This document shows, piece after piece, positions 28,015 through 37,140 of a stretch of DNA of 64,000 bases. Where the stretch lies: contig NZ_OY781460.1 of assembly GCF_963676855.1 (NCBI RefSeq), forward strand, positions 3,160,001-3,224,000, written 5' to 3'. The notes below the pieces were generated by a model. The model was not told the origin of the DNA. It did not search any database and saw only the letters and a list, made by a program, of their open reading frames with translations. The translations under genes and the position numbers were made by a program. The first letter of the stretch is position 1; each line of letters starts with the position of its first letter. The stretch comes from an uncultured Anaeromusa sp. Lineage in GTDB: Bacteria; Bacillota; Negativicutes; Anaeromusales; Anaeromusaceae.

Positions 28015-29151
28015 TCAGCGTTTACGCCGCAGCAACGCTAACGCTGCCGTCGCCACTGCCCCAGCCGCAGCTGGACGCCGTAGCGCTTCCGCTTCCTTGC
28101 GCAGCTTCTCCACCTGTTCCGGACGAGTCAGTAGCGTTGTAACCCCATCCTTTAATTCCTGACGGTTTTTCGCCCACAAAGCAACGCCTCGCTTCGTTAA
28201 AAACACCGCATTCTCCCATTCCTGTCCAGGAATAGGTTCATATAAAAGGAGCGGTGTTTCACTAACTAGGGCTTCGCACACCGTCAAAGCCCCAGGCTTA
28301 GTCACCAGCATGGCGGCGGCCCGCATAAGTTCCGGAATGCGGTCTGTATAACCCAAAACTCGCACAGCATGGCGCAAGTTTTTCGTTTCCTCCTGCAGTT
28401 TTTCCTGCAATTCTTTGTTTTTCCCTGCCAAAACAACAAACTGCAACGGCAATTGCAGTTCGTCCATACTGGCCATAGCCTGACGAATCCCCCCCATGCC
28501 CAAACCGCCGCCCATTAAGAGCACCAGGGGCTGATCCACCGCCAAAGACAACTCCCCGAGAATTCCTCTGCCGTCCGCGTTGGCCGTAAATTGCGGATGA
28601 ACGGGAATGCCGCTGGCATAAATGCGTTTGGCCGGCACTCCTAGTGCAGATAGTTCCCGCTTAATTTCCGGTGCAGCCACAAAATATGCATCTACATGTT
28701 CATATACCCAGAGGCGGTGCACAGCAAAGTCGGTAATAACCCCTACCAAGGGTGCCCGCAAGCGGCGGCTGTCCCGCAAGTACGCTGCTGCGCCGCAAGG
28801 AAAGGGATGGGTAGCAATAATCAAATCCGGCCTGTGGCGGCGTACCAGCTGCGCCATTCCCCCCTGCAATACCCGCGCCAAAAGCCCTTGCGCCTTGAAG
28901 CCGGGAAAGGGCGCTTGCGATACCCGATACACCAAATCATACATATTGGGAGACAGTTCCAGCATCTTCAAATAGGCTTCCTTCATAAAGGCCGCTAAAT
29001 ACGAATCCGTATCTTCCATGAAGTCGGCAATGGTTATCTGCAGATTATCCTGGCGTCGCGCCAACTCCGCTGCAATAGCCCTGGCTGCCTGATGGTGACC
29101 AGAACCAATGGATGCTGATACAATTAACACCCGTTTCTTCGCTGCTGCCAT
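28015..29151 (-). CDS. Glycolipid glycosyltransferase (MGDG synthase / UgtP-like, GT28)
   Basis: This 378-aa GT-B glycosyltransferase has the MGDG-synthase N-terminal motif GSGHHQAARAIAAEL (about 17-31) and THPFPCGAAAYL. The UDP-sugar site is LLMGGGLGMGGIRQA, with TKPGALTVCEAL near the C-terminus. Relatives transfer glucose or galactose to diacylglycerol, or GlcNAc in MurG. It lies between pstS and the divergent phoR. Glycolipids can replace phospholipids during phosphate shortage, so a link to the Pho response is plausible but not shown. Confidence 0.85.
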   Translation of the reverse strand: MAAAKKRVLIVSASIGSGHHQAARAIAAELARRQDNLQITIADFMEDTDSYLAAFMKEAYLKMLELSPNMYDLVYRVSQAPFPGFKAQGLLARVLQGGMAQLVRRHRPDLIIATHPFPCGAAAYLRDSRRLRAPLVGVITDFAVHRLWVYEHVDAYFVAAPEIKRELSALGVPAKRIYASGIPVHPQFTANADGRGILGELSLAVDQPLVLLMGGGLGMGGIRQAMASMDELQLPLQFVVLAGKNKELQEKLQEETKNLRHAVRVLGYTDRIPELMRAAAMLVTKPGALTVCEALVSETPLLLYEPIPGQEWENAVFLTKRGVALWAKNRQELKDGVTTLLTRPEQVEKLRKEAEALRRPAAAGAVATAALALLRRKR

Positions 29152-29241
29152 TTTTCACACTCCGTCCGCTAGGGCCTCTCTCTTAAAAGAAGCGCCTGCT
29201 TTGACTATACCTTGCTTCACAACAGGAAAAAACCTGCTTAC

Positions 29242-29258
29242 TATTAATTCTTTGTAAA
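29242..29258 (-). promoter_or_regulatory. Possible partial Pho box upstream of the glycosyltransferase
   Basis: On the minus strand, TTTACA and TTAATA are spaced by 5 nt (11-bp period). A TATAGT -10-like box lies 32 nt further on, which is one repeat unit further than at pstS. Only two half-sites are visible, one of them imperfect. Confidence 0.25.
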
Positions 29259-29275
29259 TCTTCGCTCACTCGCTC

Positions 29276-29304
29276 TTGCGCAGTCCGCTATAGAAGCTTA
29301 TCAT
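29276..29304 (+). promoter_or_regulatory. Promoter of phoR
   Basis: TTGCGC is followed after 17 nt by TATCAT, 67 nt upstream of the ATG. No Pho box is evident on this strand. Confidence 0.5.
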
Positions 29305-29371
29305 CTATGTAATGATGGTTCATTGCCAAATCTCTTATATTTTACTCCATCAGGGAGGTTAACGCCAGATT

Positions 29372-31213
29372 ATGAGTATAAAAGGAATTAATACCCGTCT
29401 TAGCTTGGCCTTGCTACTGCTGATTCTTGTCACAGTTGGCTCCTTGGGTGGCTACTTATTGTGGCGCACCCACGACCATACGCTACAGCTATTGACAAAT
29501 TCATTGACCTTGCAGGCTCTCACTACTCGGCAATACGTCGAAAAAGATTTGCCGATTCCTGCACAATATCCAAAGCTGCAAGACGAAGCGCAGCGACTTT
29601 CGGCGGCGACCGGCTTGCGCATTACCTTGGTGCTGGCTAACGGCACAGTGATAGCCGACTCTTGGGAACGCCCTGAAACGCTGGACAATCACAGCAATCG
29701 TCCGGAAGTCAGCGGTGCCTTGGAAGGACATCCTGCGCAGACGTCCCGTTACAGCGACACACTGCACGAAAATCTCCTCTATGTGGCGGTACCTGTTTTA
29801 CAAGATGGCCGCACCATCGGTGTCGTGCGTATCGCCGGTACACTAGCCAGCATCGAGGCCACGTTCCAACAGCTGCAAACCGTCATGCTCTGGGCATTGC
29901 TGCTTACTTCGTTGCTGGCCGTTTTGGTGGGCATACGCCTAGCTAAGCAATTCACGGCTCCCATTGAAGAAATCACCGCTGTCGCCCGGGAAATCGCGGG
30001 AGGCAATTGGGAAAAGCGGGCCCATATTCGCACCGGCGATGAAGTAGAAGTGCTGGCCCATACACTCAACCAGTTGACCTCTCACCTAGACGACAAAGTC
30101 AAAGAAATGGCGGCGGAAAAACACAAATTAGAACTGATTTTGGAACACATGGAGAACGCCGTACTGCTTCTTGATCGTTACGGTCGTATTACCTCCATCA
30201 ATCGTCAAGGCCGCGAGCTTTTCAATCTACAACACACTCTTCTAGGACAACACAACTTGCAAGTCATTGGCAACGGCTCTTTGGAACAAGGCATCCAAAA
30301 CGTCCTGCGCCTGCAAGAACCGCAAAGCATTGAACTGCAGCTCAACCTGCACGGCCGACGCCATGTTTTCCAAGTTTTCCTCGCCCCCCTGCCGGAAAGC
30401 AACGGCGGCAAGGAAGGCGTTCTCGCCGTCTTCCACGATATCACCGCTTTGCAGGAACTCTATGAACGGCAGACTGATTTCGTGGCTAACGCCTCCCATG
30501 AACTGGCCACGCCATTGACCGCCATCAAAGGCTTCGCTGAAACCTTGTTGGACGGAGCGCTGGAAAACCCTGAGTTAAGTCAAAAATTCATTTCCATCAT
30601 CCATACTGAATCAGCTCGTATGCATCGCCTAGTAACGGATTTGCTGCAGTTGGCCAAACTCAGTTCCAAGGAATATCTGCAAAAAGTCACGCTGCAGCCC
30701 ACTTCCCTTGCGCCGCTCTTTGAAAGCGTTGTCAACGAAATGGGCGGCCTTGCCCAGCACAAGGAGCAGCAACTGCTCTGGGAAGGCCCTAATGAGCCTC
30801 TTTGGTTACAAGCTCAAGCCGACTGGCTCAAGCAAGCTTTAGTCAATTTAGTCCATAATGCGATTAAATATACTCCAAAAGGCGGTAAAATCCTGCTTAA
30901 AACCTGGAAAGAAGCGAATGAGATTCATATTCTGATTAAAGACAGCGGCATCGGCATTCCCGCCTCAGAGCTTCCGTATATTTTCGATCGCTTTTTTCGA
31001 GTTGAAAAAGCCCGTACCCGCGAGGCCGGCGGTTCCGGCCTGGGTTTATCCATCGTGAAATTCATTGTGGACATGCATCATGGCCGCATTGAAGTTCAAA
31101 GTCAGCCAGATGCTGGAACCTCCATGCTGCTGCATTTTCCGCTGTTGCGTCAGCCTGATTTCGCTCCTAAACGCAATGCACAAAACGGCGGCAAAATTTA
31201 TAATATCGAGTAA
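29372..31213 (+). CDS. phoR: PhoR-type sensor histidine kinase
   Basis: This membrane sensor kinase should phosphorylate the PhoP-like regulator encoded about 20 kb away. The 613-aa protein has transmembrane segments at about 11-30 and 170-190 around an extracytoplasmic sensor. A HAMP domain (190-242) and a PAS domain (250-360) follow, then HisKA with H376 in FVANASHELATPLTAIKGF. The ATPase domain has the N box NLVHNAIKYT, DSGIGIP, FDRFFRV and GGSGLGLSIV. It is transcribed away from the pst genes. Being the orphaned partner of phoP is the odd point: the pair is normally one operon. Confidence 0.9.
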   Translation: MSIKGINTRLSLALLLLILVTVGSLGGYLLWRTHDHTLQLLTNSLTLQALTTRQYVEKDLPIPAQYPKLQDEAQRLSAATGLRITLVLANGTVIADSWERPETLDNHSNRPEVSGALEGHPAQTSRYSDTLHENLLYVAVPVLQDGRTIGVVRIAGTLASIEATFQQLQTVMLWALLLTSLLAVLVGIRLAKQFTAPIEEITAVAREIAGGNWEKRAHIRTGDEVEVLAHTLNQLTSHLDDKVKEMAAEKHKLELILEHMENAVLLLDRYGRITSINRQGRELFNLQHTLLGQHNLQVIGNGSLEQGIQNVLRLQEPQSIELQLNLHGRRHVFQVFLAPLPESNGGKEGVLAVFHDITALQELYERQTDFVANASHELATPLTAIKGFAETLLDGALENPELSQKFISIIHTESARMHRLVTDLLQLAKLSSKEYLQKVTLQPTSLAPLFESVVNEMGGLAQHKEQQLLWEGPNEPLWLQAQADWLKQALVNLVHNAIKYTPKGGKILLKTWKEANEIHILIKDSGIGIPASELPYIFDRFFRVEKARTREAGGSGLGLSIVKFIVDMHHGRIEVQSQPDAGTSMLLHFPLLRQPDFAPKRNAQNGGKIYNIE

Positions 31214-31228
31214 AGAAGCCCCTTTATC

Positions 31229-31254
31229 AGCAGGATTCCTCCGGGAATCCTGCT
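31229..31254 (+). terminator. Intrinsic terminator of phoR
   Basis: An 11-bp stem (AGCAGGATTCC with GGAATCCTGCT) is followed by six T. Confidence 0.9.
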
Positions 31255-31277
31255 TTTTTCATCTTTTGACCAAAAAA

Positions 31278-31310
31278 CTCCTCTTGCGAGCCAACACCCT
31301 GCAAGAAGAG
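31278..31310 (-). terminator. Intrinsic terminator of the AarF-like gene
   Basis: On the minus strand, CTCTTCTTGC pairs with GCAAGAGGAG (10 bp, one G-T) and is followed by TTTTTTGG. It faces the phoR terminator. Confidence 0.8.
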
Positions 31311-31317
31311 CTTTTCT

Positions 31318-32976
31318 TCAGCGCCGCACTTGGCGGAAGATGCGTAAATACAGATATACAGAAGCGCTAATGGCGCCTAAGAGGAGCAAGTAACCAGTCG
31401 TGCGGATAAGGTCTTCAAACGCCCCTTGAGCACTCATCATGATGCCGGCGGTTACCACCAAGCTTGCAATTACCAGGCTGTACGCCACTGTATGCACCGC
31501 TCTTTGCAGGCTGTCGCCAATATGCTCCATGCCCCCAATTTCAATGGGAATACGTTTTTCCCCGCGGGTCAACGCCGACACATAGTATGGCAGCTCATGG
31601 CTGAAAATCTGCCACTTTTTCTTCAGTTCCAAGGCCTGCACACTGAAATCCACTTCCAATTGCTGCCGCACATAGGCTTCCAGCACCTCTTCAACCGCCC
31701 GTTCCAGATTGATGTCCGGATCCATCCGTCGCGCCACCCCTTCGGTCATCGCCAGCGCTTTGGCAAAAAAAAGCATCCGCTCCGGCATGCGCACCCCATA
31801 CCGCTGAGCCACTTTGAATAGGCTCGTCATGATACCACCTAGACCACCGCTGCTGTGCCCGGCATCTAAGGCCATAAAAAGCAGTTCCGCCGTATCCTCA
31901 TAATAGTTCTGCCAAGAAATATCTCCCATCGGTTTGCCCATGGCAATGGAAACATTCATCAAGCCTTCTACGTCTAAATTGCGGATAGCCAAGAAGTTTT
32001 CAAAAAGCAGCCGCTGCATCCGGCTTTCCATGCGCCCAACCAGGCCGAAATCAAAATAAATGACATCGCCCAGCAAGTCAAAGCGTAAATTCCCAGGATG
32101 AGGGTCCGCATGAAAAAATCCATATAAAAATACTTGTCCTAAAAAGCTGTCCAGCAGACTTCGCGCCCATTTTTTCCGCAGCGTCGCTGGCTGCTTGAGG
32201 GCCTGTTCCAAAGACAATGCTTCAATGTATTCCATAGTCAGCACTGCCTGATTGCTCCATTCTGGCAAACAGCCTGGAATACGTATGCGCCCGTCTTTAG
32301 GCAGTTTTCTGGCAAAGAGCGTCATATTCACCGCTTCTACGGCAAAATCCGTTTCCTTCTGCAGGCCATGAGCAAAAACCAACACCAGTTGTTCTAAAGC
32401 GATAATACGCTTCACCTCAGGCAACTCCCCAATGAATGCCGCTGTACGCTTTAAAATCGCTAAATCCACTTCAATGGTGTCTACCACACCAGGCTTGCGT
32501 ACTTTGACCACCACAACACGGCCATCTTGCAGCCGGGCACGATGGATCTGCGCAATGGACCCCATGCCAATCGGCTCTGGCTCCACCTGCAAAAAATCCT
32601 GTCGCCACGAAGGAAGATTAGCATCCAGCGCCGCTTCCACCTCGGCAAAGGGAATAGGGGCCACCTGCTCATGCAAGCGTTCCAAGGCTTCCAGCAAGAA
32701 TTCCGGTAGCAAATCTGGCCGGCTGCTAAGAAACTGACCAAATTTGATGAAAGTAGGCCCCAATTCCTCCAACATCAACGGCAGGCGCTGCGACATGGTC
32801 CGAATTTTCTCCTGCTGTGCATCCGTATAAAAATCTTTAGCTACCAGCAAGCCTTCTTCGCCTTTGCCCACTTGCCGCCAATCCAGATCACGCAAAAGAA
32901 AACCAAAGCCATGACGAATGAAAACGCGGGCGATCTCTCGTGTCCGTTCACGCAGCGCCGCTTTTTGCACACTCAT
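31318..32976 (-). CDS. AarF/UbiB (ABC1) family protein kinase-like ATPase
   Basis: This 552-aa protein of the atypical-kinase UbiB family has the ABC1 N-terminal extension KFGQFLSSRPDLLP and the nucleotide-binding lysine region VVVKVRKPGV. The catalytic region is GFFHADPHPGNLRFD with YFDFGLVGRM. Two transmembrane helices lie at the extreme C-terminus (about 500-545). UbiB relatives support quinone or other isoprenoid-lipid metabolism. A specific role cannot be set from context. It follows citXG by 57 nt and could be cotranscribed with the fermentation genes. Confidence 0.9.
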   Translation of the reverse strand: MSVQKAALRERTREIARVFIRHGFGFLLRDLDWRQVGKGEEGLLVAKDFYTDAQQEKIRTMSQRLPLMLEELGPTFIKFGQFLSSRPDLLPEFLLEALERLHEQVAPIPFAEVEAALDANLPSWRQDFLQVEPEPIGMGSIAQIHRARLQDGRVVVVKVRKPGVVDTIEVDLAILKRTAAFIGELPEVKRIIALEQLVLVFAHGLQKETDFAVEAVNMTLFARKLPKDGRIRIPGCLPEWSNQAVLTMEYIEALSLEQALKQPATLRKKWARSLLDSFLGQVFLYGFFHADPHPGNLRFDLLGDVIYFDFGLVGRMESRMQRLLFENFLAIRNLDVEGLMNVSIAMGKPMGDISWQNYYEDTAELLFMALDAGHSSGGLGGIMTSLFKVAQRYGVRMPERMLFFAKALAMTEGVARRMDPDINLERAVEEVLEAYVRQQLEVDFSVQALELKKKWQIFSHELPYYVSALTRGEKRIPIEIGGMEHIGDSLQRAVHTVAYSLVIASLVVTAGIMMSAQGAFEDLIRTTGYLLLLGAISASVYLYLRIFRQVRR

Positions 32977-33033
32977 AACTTCGCCTCCTTTTGCCTCTGC
33001 TTCTCTAAGAGGAGAATTCGCCCCGCACCTATG

Positions 33034-34416
33034 TCATTCCTGCTCGTACCGCCAGTCTTCCAGACGATGCAAAAACCAAGTTACCGCCAGCATGTCCGCC
33101 GCCCCGCCAGGGCTGATATTCCGCTCAATAAACAGCGCATCCATCTTAGCTAAGCGCTGCTGCCCGTCGGCAGCCAACATGCCTCCGGAAGCTAAAACCT
33201 CCGTTGTCTGTTGACGCACCCAGCCGCGCATCGTTTCTACATTATGGCGATTCATAACCGTAGTATCGTCGACCATCATAAACAGCTCCAACAACGTTTG
33301 CACTAAGGCATCGTTGACGCTCAAACCAGCCGCCAACGCTTCTCGCAGCTTCGGTAAGCCGCACAAACGCACGGCTGGCAGAGCGGCCGCCACTTCGCCG
33401 CGAATACCCAGAACGCCATATTCCAGATACAAGCGTTCGCCAGCTGTCAGTTCTTCCGGCTTTTTGTCAGCCAAAGACTTCAGCTCCGCTTCCACAATGC
33501 CTTGCACCATCTCCGCCGCCGCCGCTAAAACCGCTTCTGTTTGCAATGGTTTGCCTGCATGCAACACCCAAGCCGCAGCCGCCACAGCCAGACCTAAGGA
33601 AAAGAGCAAGCCTTTTTGGGTATTGACGCCTTGCGTCGCCGTCAGCATGCGCCGTTCCCCTTCCAAGCCAAGCAACCGCAGCAAGGGCAGCAGCTCTTCC
33701 AGCGTCCCTTTATGGCGAAAAGCCGCTTCCGCACAGCGGCCTAATGCAAGAGACAACGCCGCAGAACTAGACAGAAACGTAAAAATATCCATATCGTGAT
33801 GAGCCCCGCTATTAGCACGATCCACTAGGCCTGGAGCAGGTGTGGCAGCTACTTCATACAGCATCGCCTCTACCGCCAAGGCAGCCAAGCTTTCCGCTGC
33901 CGGACGCAGGCGCCGAGTTTGTTCAGCCTGAAACAAAAGCAATTTTTGCTGCACCGCACTCGCCAGCTCCTCTGCCGAGTGTCGTCTTTCACGCATACAC
34001 AGTCGCGCATCGTCCGCGCAGAGCAAGCAAGAGCGGCGACGTCCCTGCTGCTGCCTGGATAAAAGCTGCCCATCCGCCGCAAAAACATCAATATCCCATA
34101 AACGTCCGTAAGGACGGCTCTCTTCCAATTCTATCGCCGCCGCCTTAATTTCTGCTGCCGCCGCGTCAACGGCCAGCAAAATTTCCGGACCCGTAGCCGC
34201 ATAGGTTCGCTCTTCCGCAGTCACCGCAAAAAGCAACGACAAAGCATCCGCCGCCGCCCGGCACAGTTGCCGTAACACCTCACTATCTTTGACTGGCCCC
34301 GGAATATTCAAGGTAATGCTGACCAACGGCAAGGATGTGCGCAAACGCAGCGCCTGCTGGCGCTCTTGCCTGGCCTCTTTAGCCGCCAGCACCTCTTCTA
34401 ATGTAAGCTGTTTCAC
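33034..34416 (-). CDS. citXG: Bifunctional CitX-CitG, citrate lyase holo-ACP maturation
   Basis: This is a fusion of holo-citrate-lyase synthase (CitX, about 1-175, with SITLNIPGPVKDSE and RPYGRLWDIDVF) and triphosphoribosyl-dephospho-CoA synthase (CitG, about 185-460, with TPAPGLVDRANSGAHHDMD and ERNISPGGAADMLAVT). CitG makes the prosthetic group from dephospho-CoA and ATP, and CitX attaches it to the CitD serine. The same fusion is known in Haemophilus and lactic acid bacteria. It is the last of the lyase genes. The upstream gap holds a hairpin. Confidence 0.93.
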   Translation of the reverse strand: MKQLTLEEVLAAKEARQERQQALRLRTSLPLVSITLNIPGPVKDSEVLRQLCRAAADALSLLFAVTAEERTYAATGPEILLAVDAAAAEIKAAAIELEESRPYGRLWDIDVFAADGQLLSRQQQGRRRSCLLCADDARLCMRERRHSAEELASAVQQKLLLFQAEQTRRLRPAAESLAALAVEAMLYEVAATPAPGLVDRANSGAHHDMDIFTFLSSSAALSLALGRCAEAAFRHKGTLEELLPLLRLLGLEGERRMLTATQGVNTQKGLLFSLGLAVAAAAWVLHAGKPLQTEAVLAAAAEMVQGIVEAELKSLADKKPEELTAGERLYLEYGVLGIRGEVAAALPAVRLCGLPKLREALAAGLSVNDALVQTLLELFMMVDDTTVMNRHNVETMRGWVRQQTTEVLASGGMLAADGQQRLAKMDALFIERNISPGGAADMLAVTWFLHRLEDWRYEQE

Positions 34417-34469
34417 ACGATGACCCCTTTACTCAACTGCTTTAAATTCCGTTTCAGCATACTACAACA

Positions 34470-34499
34470 AAGCTGCCTGCACAAGATGCACGGCAGCTT
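34470..34499 (-). terminator. Hairpin between citC and citXG, weak terminator-like
   Basis: On the minus strand, AAGCTGCC pairs with GGCAGCTT, with additional pairing in the loop, and is followed only by TGTTGT. It lies 26 nt after the citC stop codon. It may reduce citXG expression, which is needed in small amounts, or act as a processing site. Confidence 0.4.
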
Positions 34500-34523
34500 C
34501 CTCATTAAACCACAAATTGTAAA

Positions 34524-35579
34524 TCAATGACGCGAATCGCTGGCGCGAATCGCTGCCAATACTTCCGCCGCTGCAGAAGAACGCAAATAGTGCAGCGTGC
34601 TCTCCGGTACCAACGGCGCTACTTGTTCCCAACCAGCGCTCTGACGCAATAGCTCCCTGACTCTAGAAGCGCTGATGGGCTCGCTTCCTTCCGCCAGACG
34701 GGGCATTTCCACTACCTTTACGCCATATGAAGGCAGTACTTCCCGCAACGCTTGATTATAGGCCCTAGTCACCTCGCAATACGGCTCCTCGCCGACATAA
34801 CGCACAGACACGCCCAAACCTGGCGCGATATAGCTACCAAAAACATGAGCGTCCAAACGAGTTTGGGCAATGACCGTATCTTCGCCGCGCGTAAAATAAT
34901 CCGGGAAAGTCGCAGCGGAAATAATATATTTTCCGGCTTCCACGACCCGCACATTAGGCAAATGAGCCACACCTTCTTGCACCAAACGCAGGCGCACTGT
35001 AAAAGGGAAAAGCGAACGATCCTCGCTGACTACTAACACCACCACACCAGCATGAGCCGCTGCTGCCTTGGCAATTACCGCCTGATGCCCGCGAGTGAAA
35101 GGATTGCAATTGACCACAAGAGCCGCTCTATCGCCACCAGGCAAATCACCCACTGCAAGAGACAATCGTTTTACTTCATCCTGGATAGAACCAAGACCGC
35201 CTTCCAGAAGCACCGCCTGCGGCTCTACCCGCGCCAACTCGCGAAAACCCAAGCCGGTAAACTGCGGTGCCGCCGCTGGCTTCGTGAAAACAAAAAAGTG
35301 CCGCACCCCCGCTTCACCGCCTTGACGCATTAAGGCGGAAACGATGGTCGCCGTCAGCCCCTCGCCCTGCAATTCTGGATGCACGGCGATATTGCGCAGC
35401 ACTTCGCCGCCCCGGGAACCAGTGGCAATCATCTGTCCATCTTGATAAAGAGCGATGGTATGCTCCACTGTCGCCGGATCATAAGCAAGGCCAAAAGCGG
35501 TGAGGAAATTCCTCACCGCTTGGCTCTGCCTGGGATTATTACGATTGATGACCCGTTCTTCCCATTGTCCCCAGGCCAT
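34524..35579 (-). CDS. citC: [Citrate (pro-3S)-lyase] ligase (acetate:SH-lyase ligase)
   Basis: CitC acetylates the thiol of the lyase prosthetic group with acetate and ATP, activating the enzyme. The 351-aa protein has an N-terminal GNAT-like domain (1-130, LRNIAVHPELQGEGLTATIV). A nucleotidyltransferase domain follows with the HxGH-type motif NPFTRGH (159-165) and SASRVRELL near the end. It starts 3 nt after citF. Known citramalate lyase needs the same acetylation. Confidence 0.93.
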   Translation of the reverse strand: MAWGQWEERVINRNNPRQSQAVRNFLTAFGLAYDPATVEHTIALYQDGQMIATGSRGGEVLRNIAVHPELQGEGLTATIVSALMRQGGEAGVRHFFVFTKPAAAPQFTGLGFRELARVEPQAVLLEGGLGSIQDEVKRLSLAVGDLPGGDRAALVVNCNPFTRGHQAVIAKAAAAHAGVVVLVVSEDRSLFPFTVRLRLVQEGVAHLPNVRVVEAGKYIISAATFPDYFTRGEDTVIAQTRLDAHVFGSYIAPGLGVSVRYVGEEPYCEVTRAYNQALREVLPSYGVKVVEMPRLAEGSEPISASRVRELLRQSAGWEQVAPLVPESTLHYLRSSAAAEVLAAIRASDSRH

Positions 35580-35582
35580 AGC

Positions 35583-37127
35583 TTACACCTCTTTCGCCTG
35601 ACGAACCACATCAATTACCGTGCCATCGCGGTATTCCACTATAGCGACGATTTTCTCGCCAGTTTGCACCTCCGCTGGCGCACCGGCAATGGCTTCCGCC
35701 AGCTCTTTGAGCTGCGCGATGTCTTTTACCGGCAATCCAGCTTCTTCCAGACGTCGACGCAGTTCCGGCTGCCGTGGATTCACAGCAATACCGCGCTCGG
35801 TTACCAAAACATCTATGGATTCTCCCGGCGTCGTTGCCGTGAGCACCTTGTCTACTATAATCGGCAAGCGTCCGCGCAGCAGGTTGGCTACGACAATAGT
35901 GACTTTGGCTCCTGCAGCCGCATCGGAGTGACCACCGCTGCCGCCCATAATAACGCCATTGGAGCCGGTAACAACGTTGACGTTGAAGTCGGTGTCGATT
36001 TCTGTGGCCCCTAAGATGACTACATCGAGTTTATTTACCAGGCAGCCGCCGTTAAAAGGACTGGCGTACAGCCCGGCACCCACTTCGATATGGTTGGGGT
36101 TATCACGCAGCGAACGCTGCGCTTCCAGGTCAAAGCCCTGGACGTCGAAGACGCGTCGGAAGAGTCCCTTTTCCAGCATATCCACCATATAGCCGGTAAT
36201 ACCTCCCAAGGCGAAGCTGCCTGTAACCTCTTTGGCTTCCATCATTTGACGCACAAAATGCGCCGTAGCTAAAGAAGCACCGCCAGCGCCGGTCTGGAAG
36301 GAGAAACCGTCTTGAATGAGACCGGTGGCTTCAATCACCTTAGCGGCATTAGTAGCAATTTTGAGACCCACAGGGTCTTTGGTAACCTGAGTCGTACCGG
36401 AAACAATGCCTTTGGGATCGCCGATGCAGGACACAACTACCACCGCATCCACACGAGTCTGGGAAATGGAAATGGGAGCCAGCGGGTAGGGTTCAATATG
36501 GTCGGTAACAGCCACTACATAGTCGGCGTATTCCGCATCGGGAAAGGCATAGCCCAGAGAACCGCAGGCGGTGTCGCCGGATACGCCGTTCAAGTTGCCG
36601 TAATCGTCCGCTGCCGGAGCAGCGATAAAGGCAACGTCGATTTTTAGCTGCCCGCATTCGATGGCCCGCGCGCGTCCGCCGTGGGTGCGCAAAATAACGG
36701 GTTTCTCTAGAAGGCCTTTGGAAACAGCTTCCGCTACAGGGCCGGACATATAGTTGGCATCAAGGCCTGTAACTACGCCGTTTTTAATATGCTCAATTAA
36801 AGGCTTATGCACCGGAAAGACAGAGCTGAGAGCAATATTCAGGTTTTTGAGGCCCAACTTGGCCGCCACTTCCAGCACTTGGTTCAAAACACCATCGCCA
36901 TTACGAAAATGATGATGAAAGGATAAGGTCATGCCGTCTTTAATGGGCACGCGTTTAAAGATTTCTTCCAGGCTTTCAACAAGCTTGGTCTGCCCGGGCA
37001 GCATGCGCTTAACCGGCGGAGCCTGGCGCTTGCCGTCCGGGATGGTGGCAAAAGCGCCGGCAAAGGCGTTGACTTTGCCGTAGCCTGGGATTGATTCAGG
37101 TATTTCACGTCCAATTTGATTTTTCAT
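35583..37127 (-). CDS. citF: Citrate/citramalate lyase alpha subunit (acyl-ACP transferase)
   Basis: The alpha subunit swaps the acetyl group on the ACP for the substrate, forming the citryl- or citramalyl-thioester. The start at 37127 follows GAGGAGGG by 6 nt, is 13 nt after citE, and gives 514 aa. The normal length and the family features SLGYAFPDAEYADYVVAVTD and TEIDTDFNVNVVTGSNG are present. There is no citrate carrier or oxaloacetate decarboxylase nearby, and the upstream genes make the precursor of citramalate. Citramalate is therefore the likelier substrate, by inference. Confidence 0.93.
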   Translation of the reverse strand: MKNQIGREIPESIPGYGKVNAFAGAFATIPDGKRQAPPVKRMLPGQTKLVESLEEIFKRVPIKDGMTLSFHHHFRNGDGVLNQVLEVAAKLGLKNLNIALSSVFPVHKPLIEHIKNGVVTGLDANYMSGPVAEAVSKGLLEKPVILRTHGGRARAIECGQLKIDVAFIAAPAADDYGNLNGVSGDTACGSLGYAFPDAEYADYVVAVTDHIEPYPLAPISISQTRVDAVVVVSCIGDPKGIVSGTTQVTKDPVGLKIATNAAKVIEATGLIQDGFSFQTGAGGASLATAHFVRQMMEAKEVTGSFALGGITGYMVDMLEKGLFRRVFDVQGFDLEAQRSLRDNPNHIEVGAGLYASPFNGGCLVNKLDVVILGATEIDTDFNVNVVTGSNGVIMGGSGGHSDAAAGAKVTIVVANLLRGRLPIIVDKVLTATTPGESIDVLVTERGIAVNPRQPELRRRLEEAGLPVKDIAQLKELAEAIAGAPAEVQTGEKIVAIVEYRDGTVIDVVRQAKEV

Positions 37128-37140
37128 TGTTTCGCCCTCC

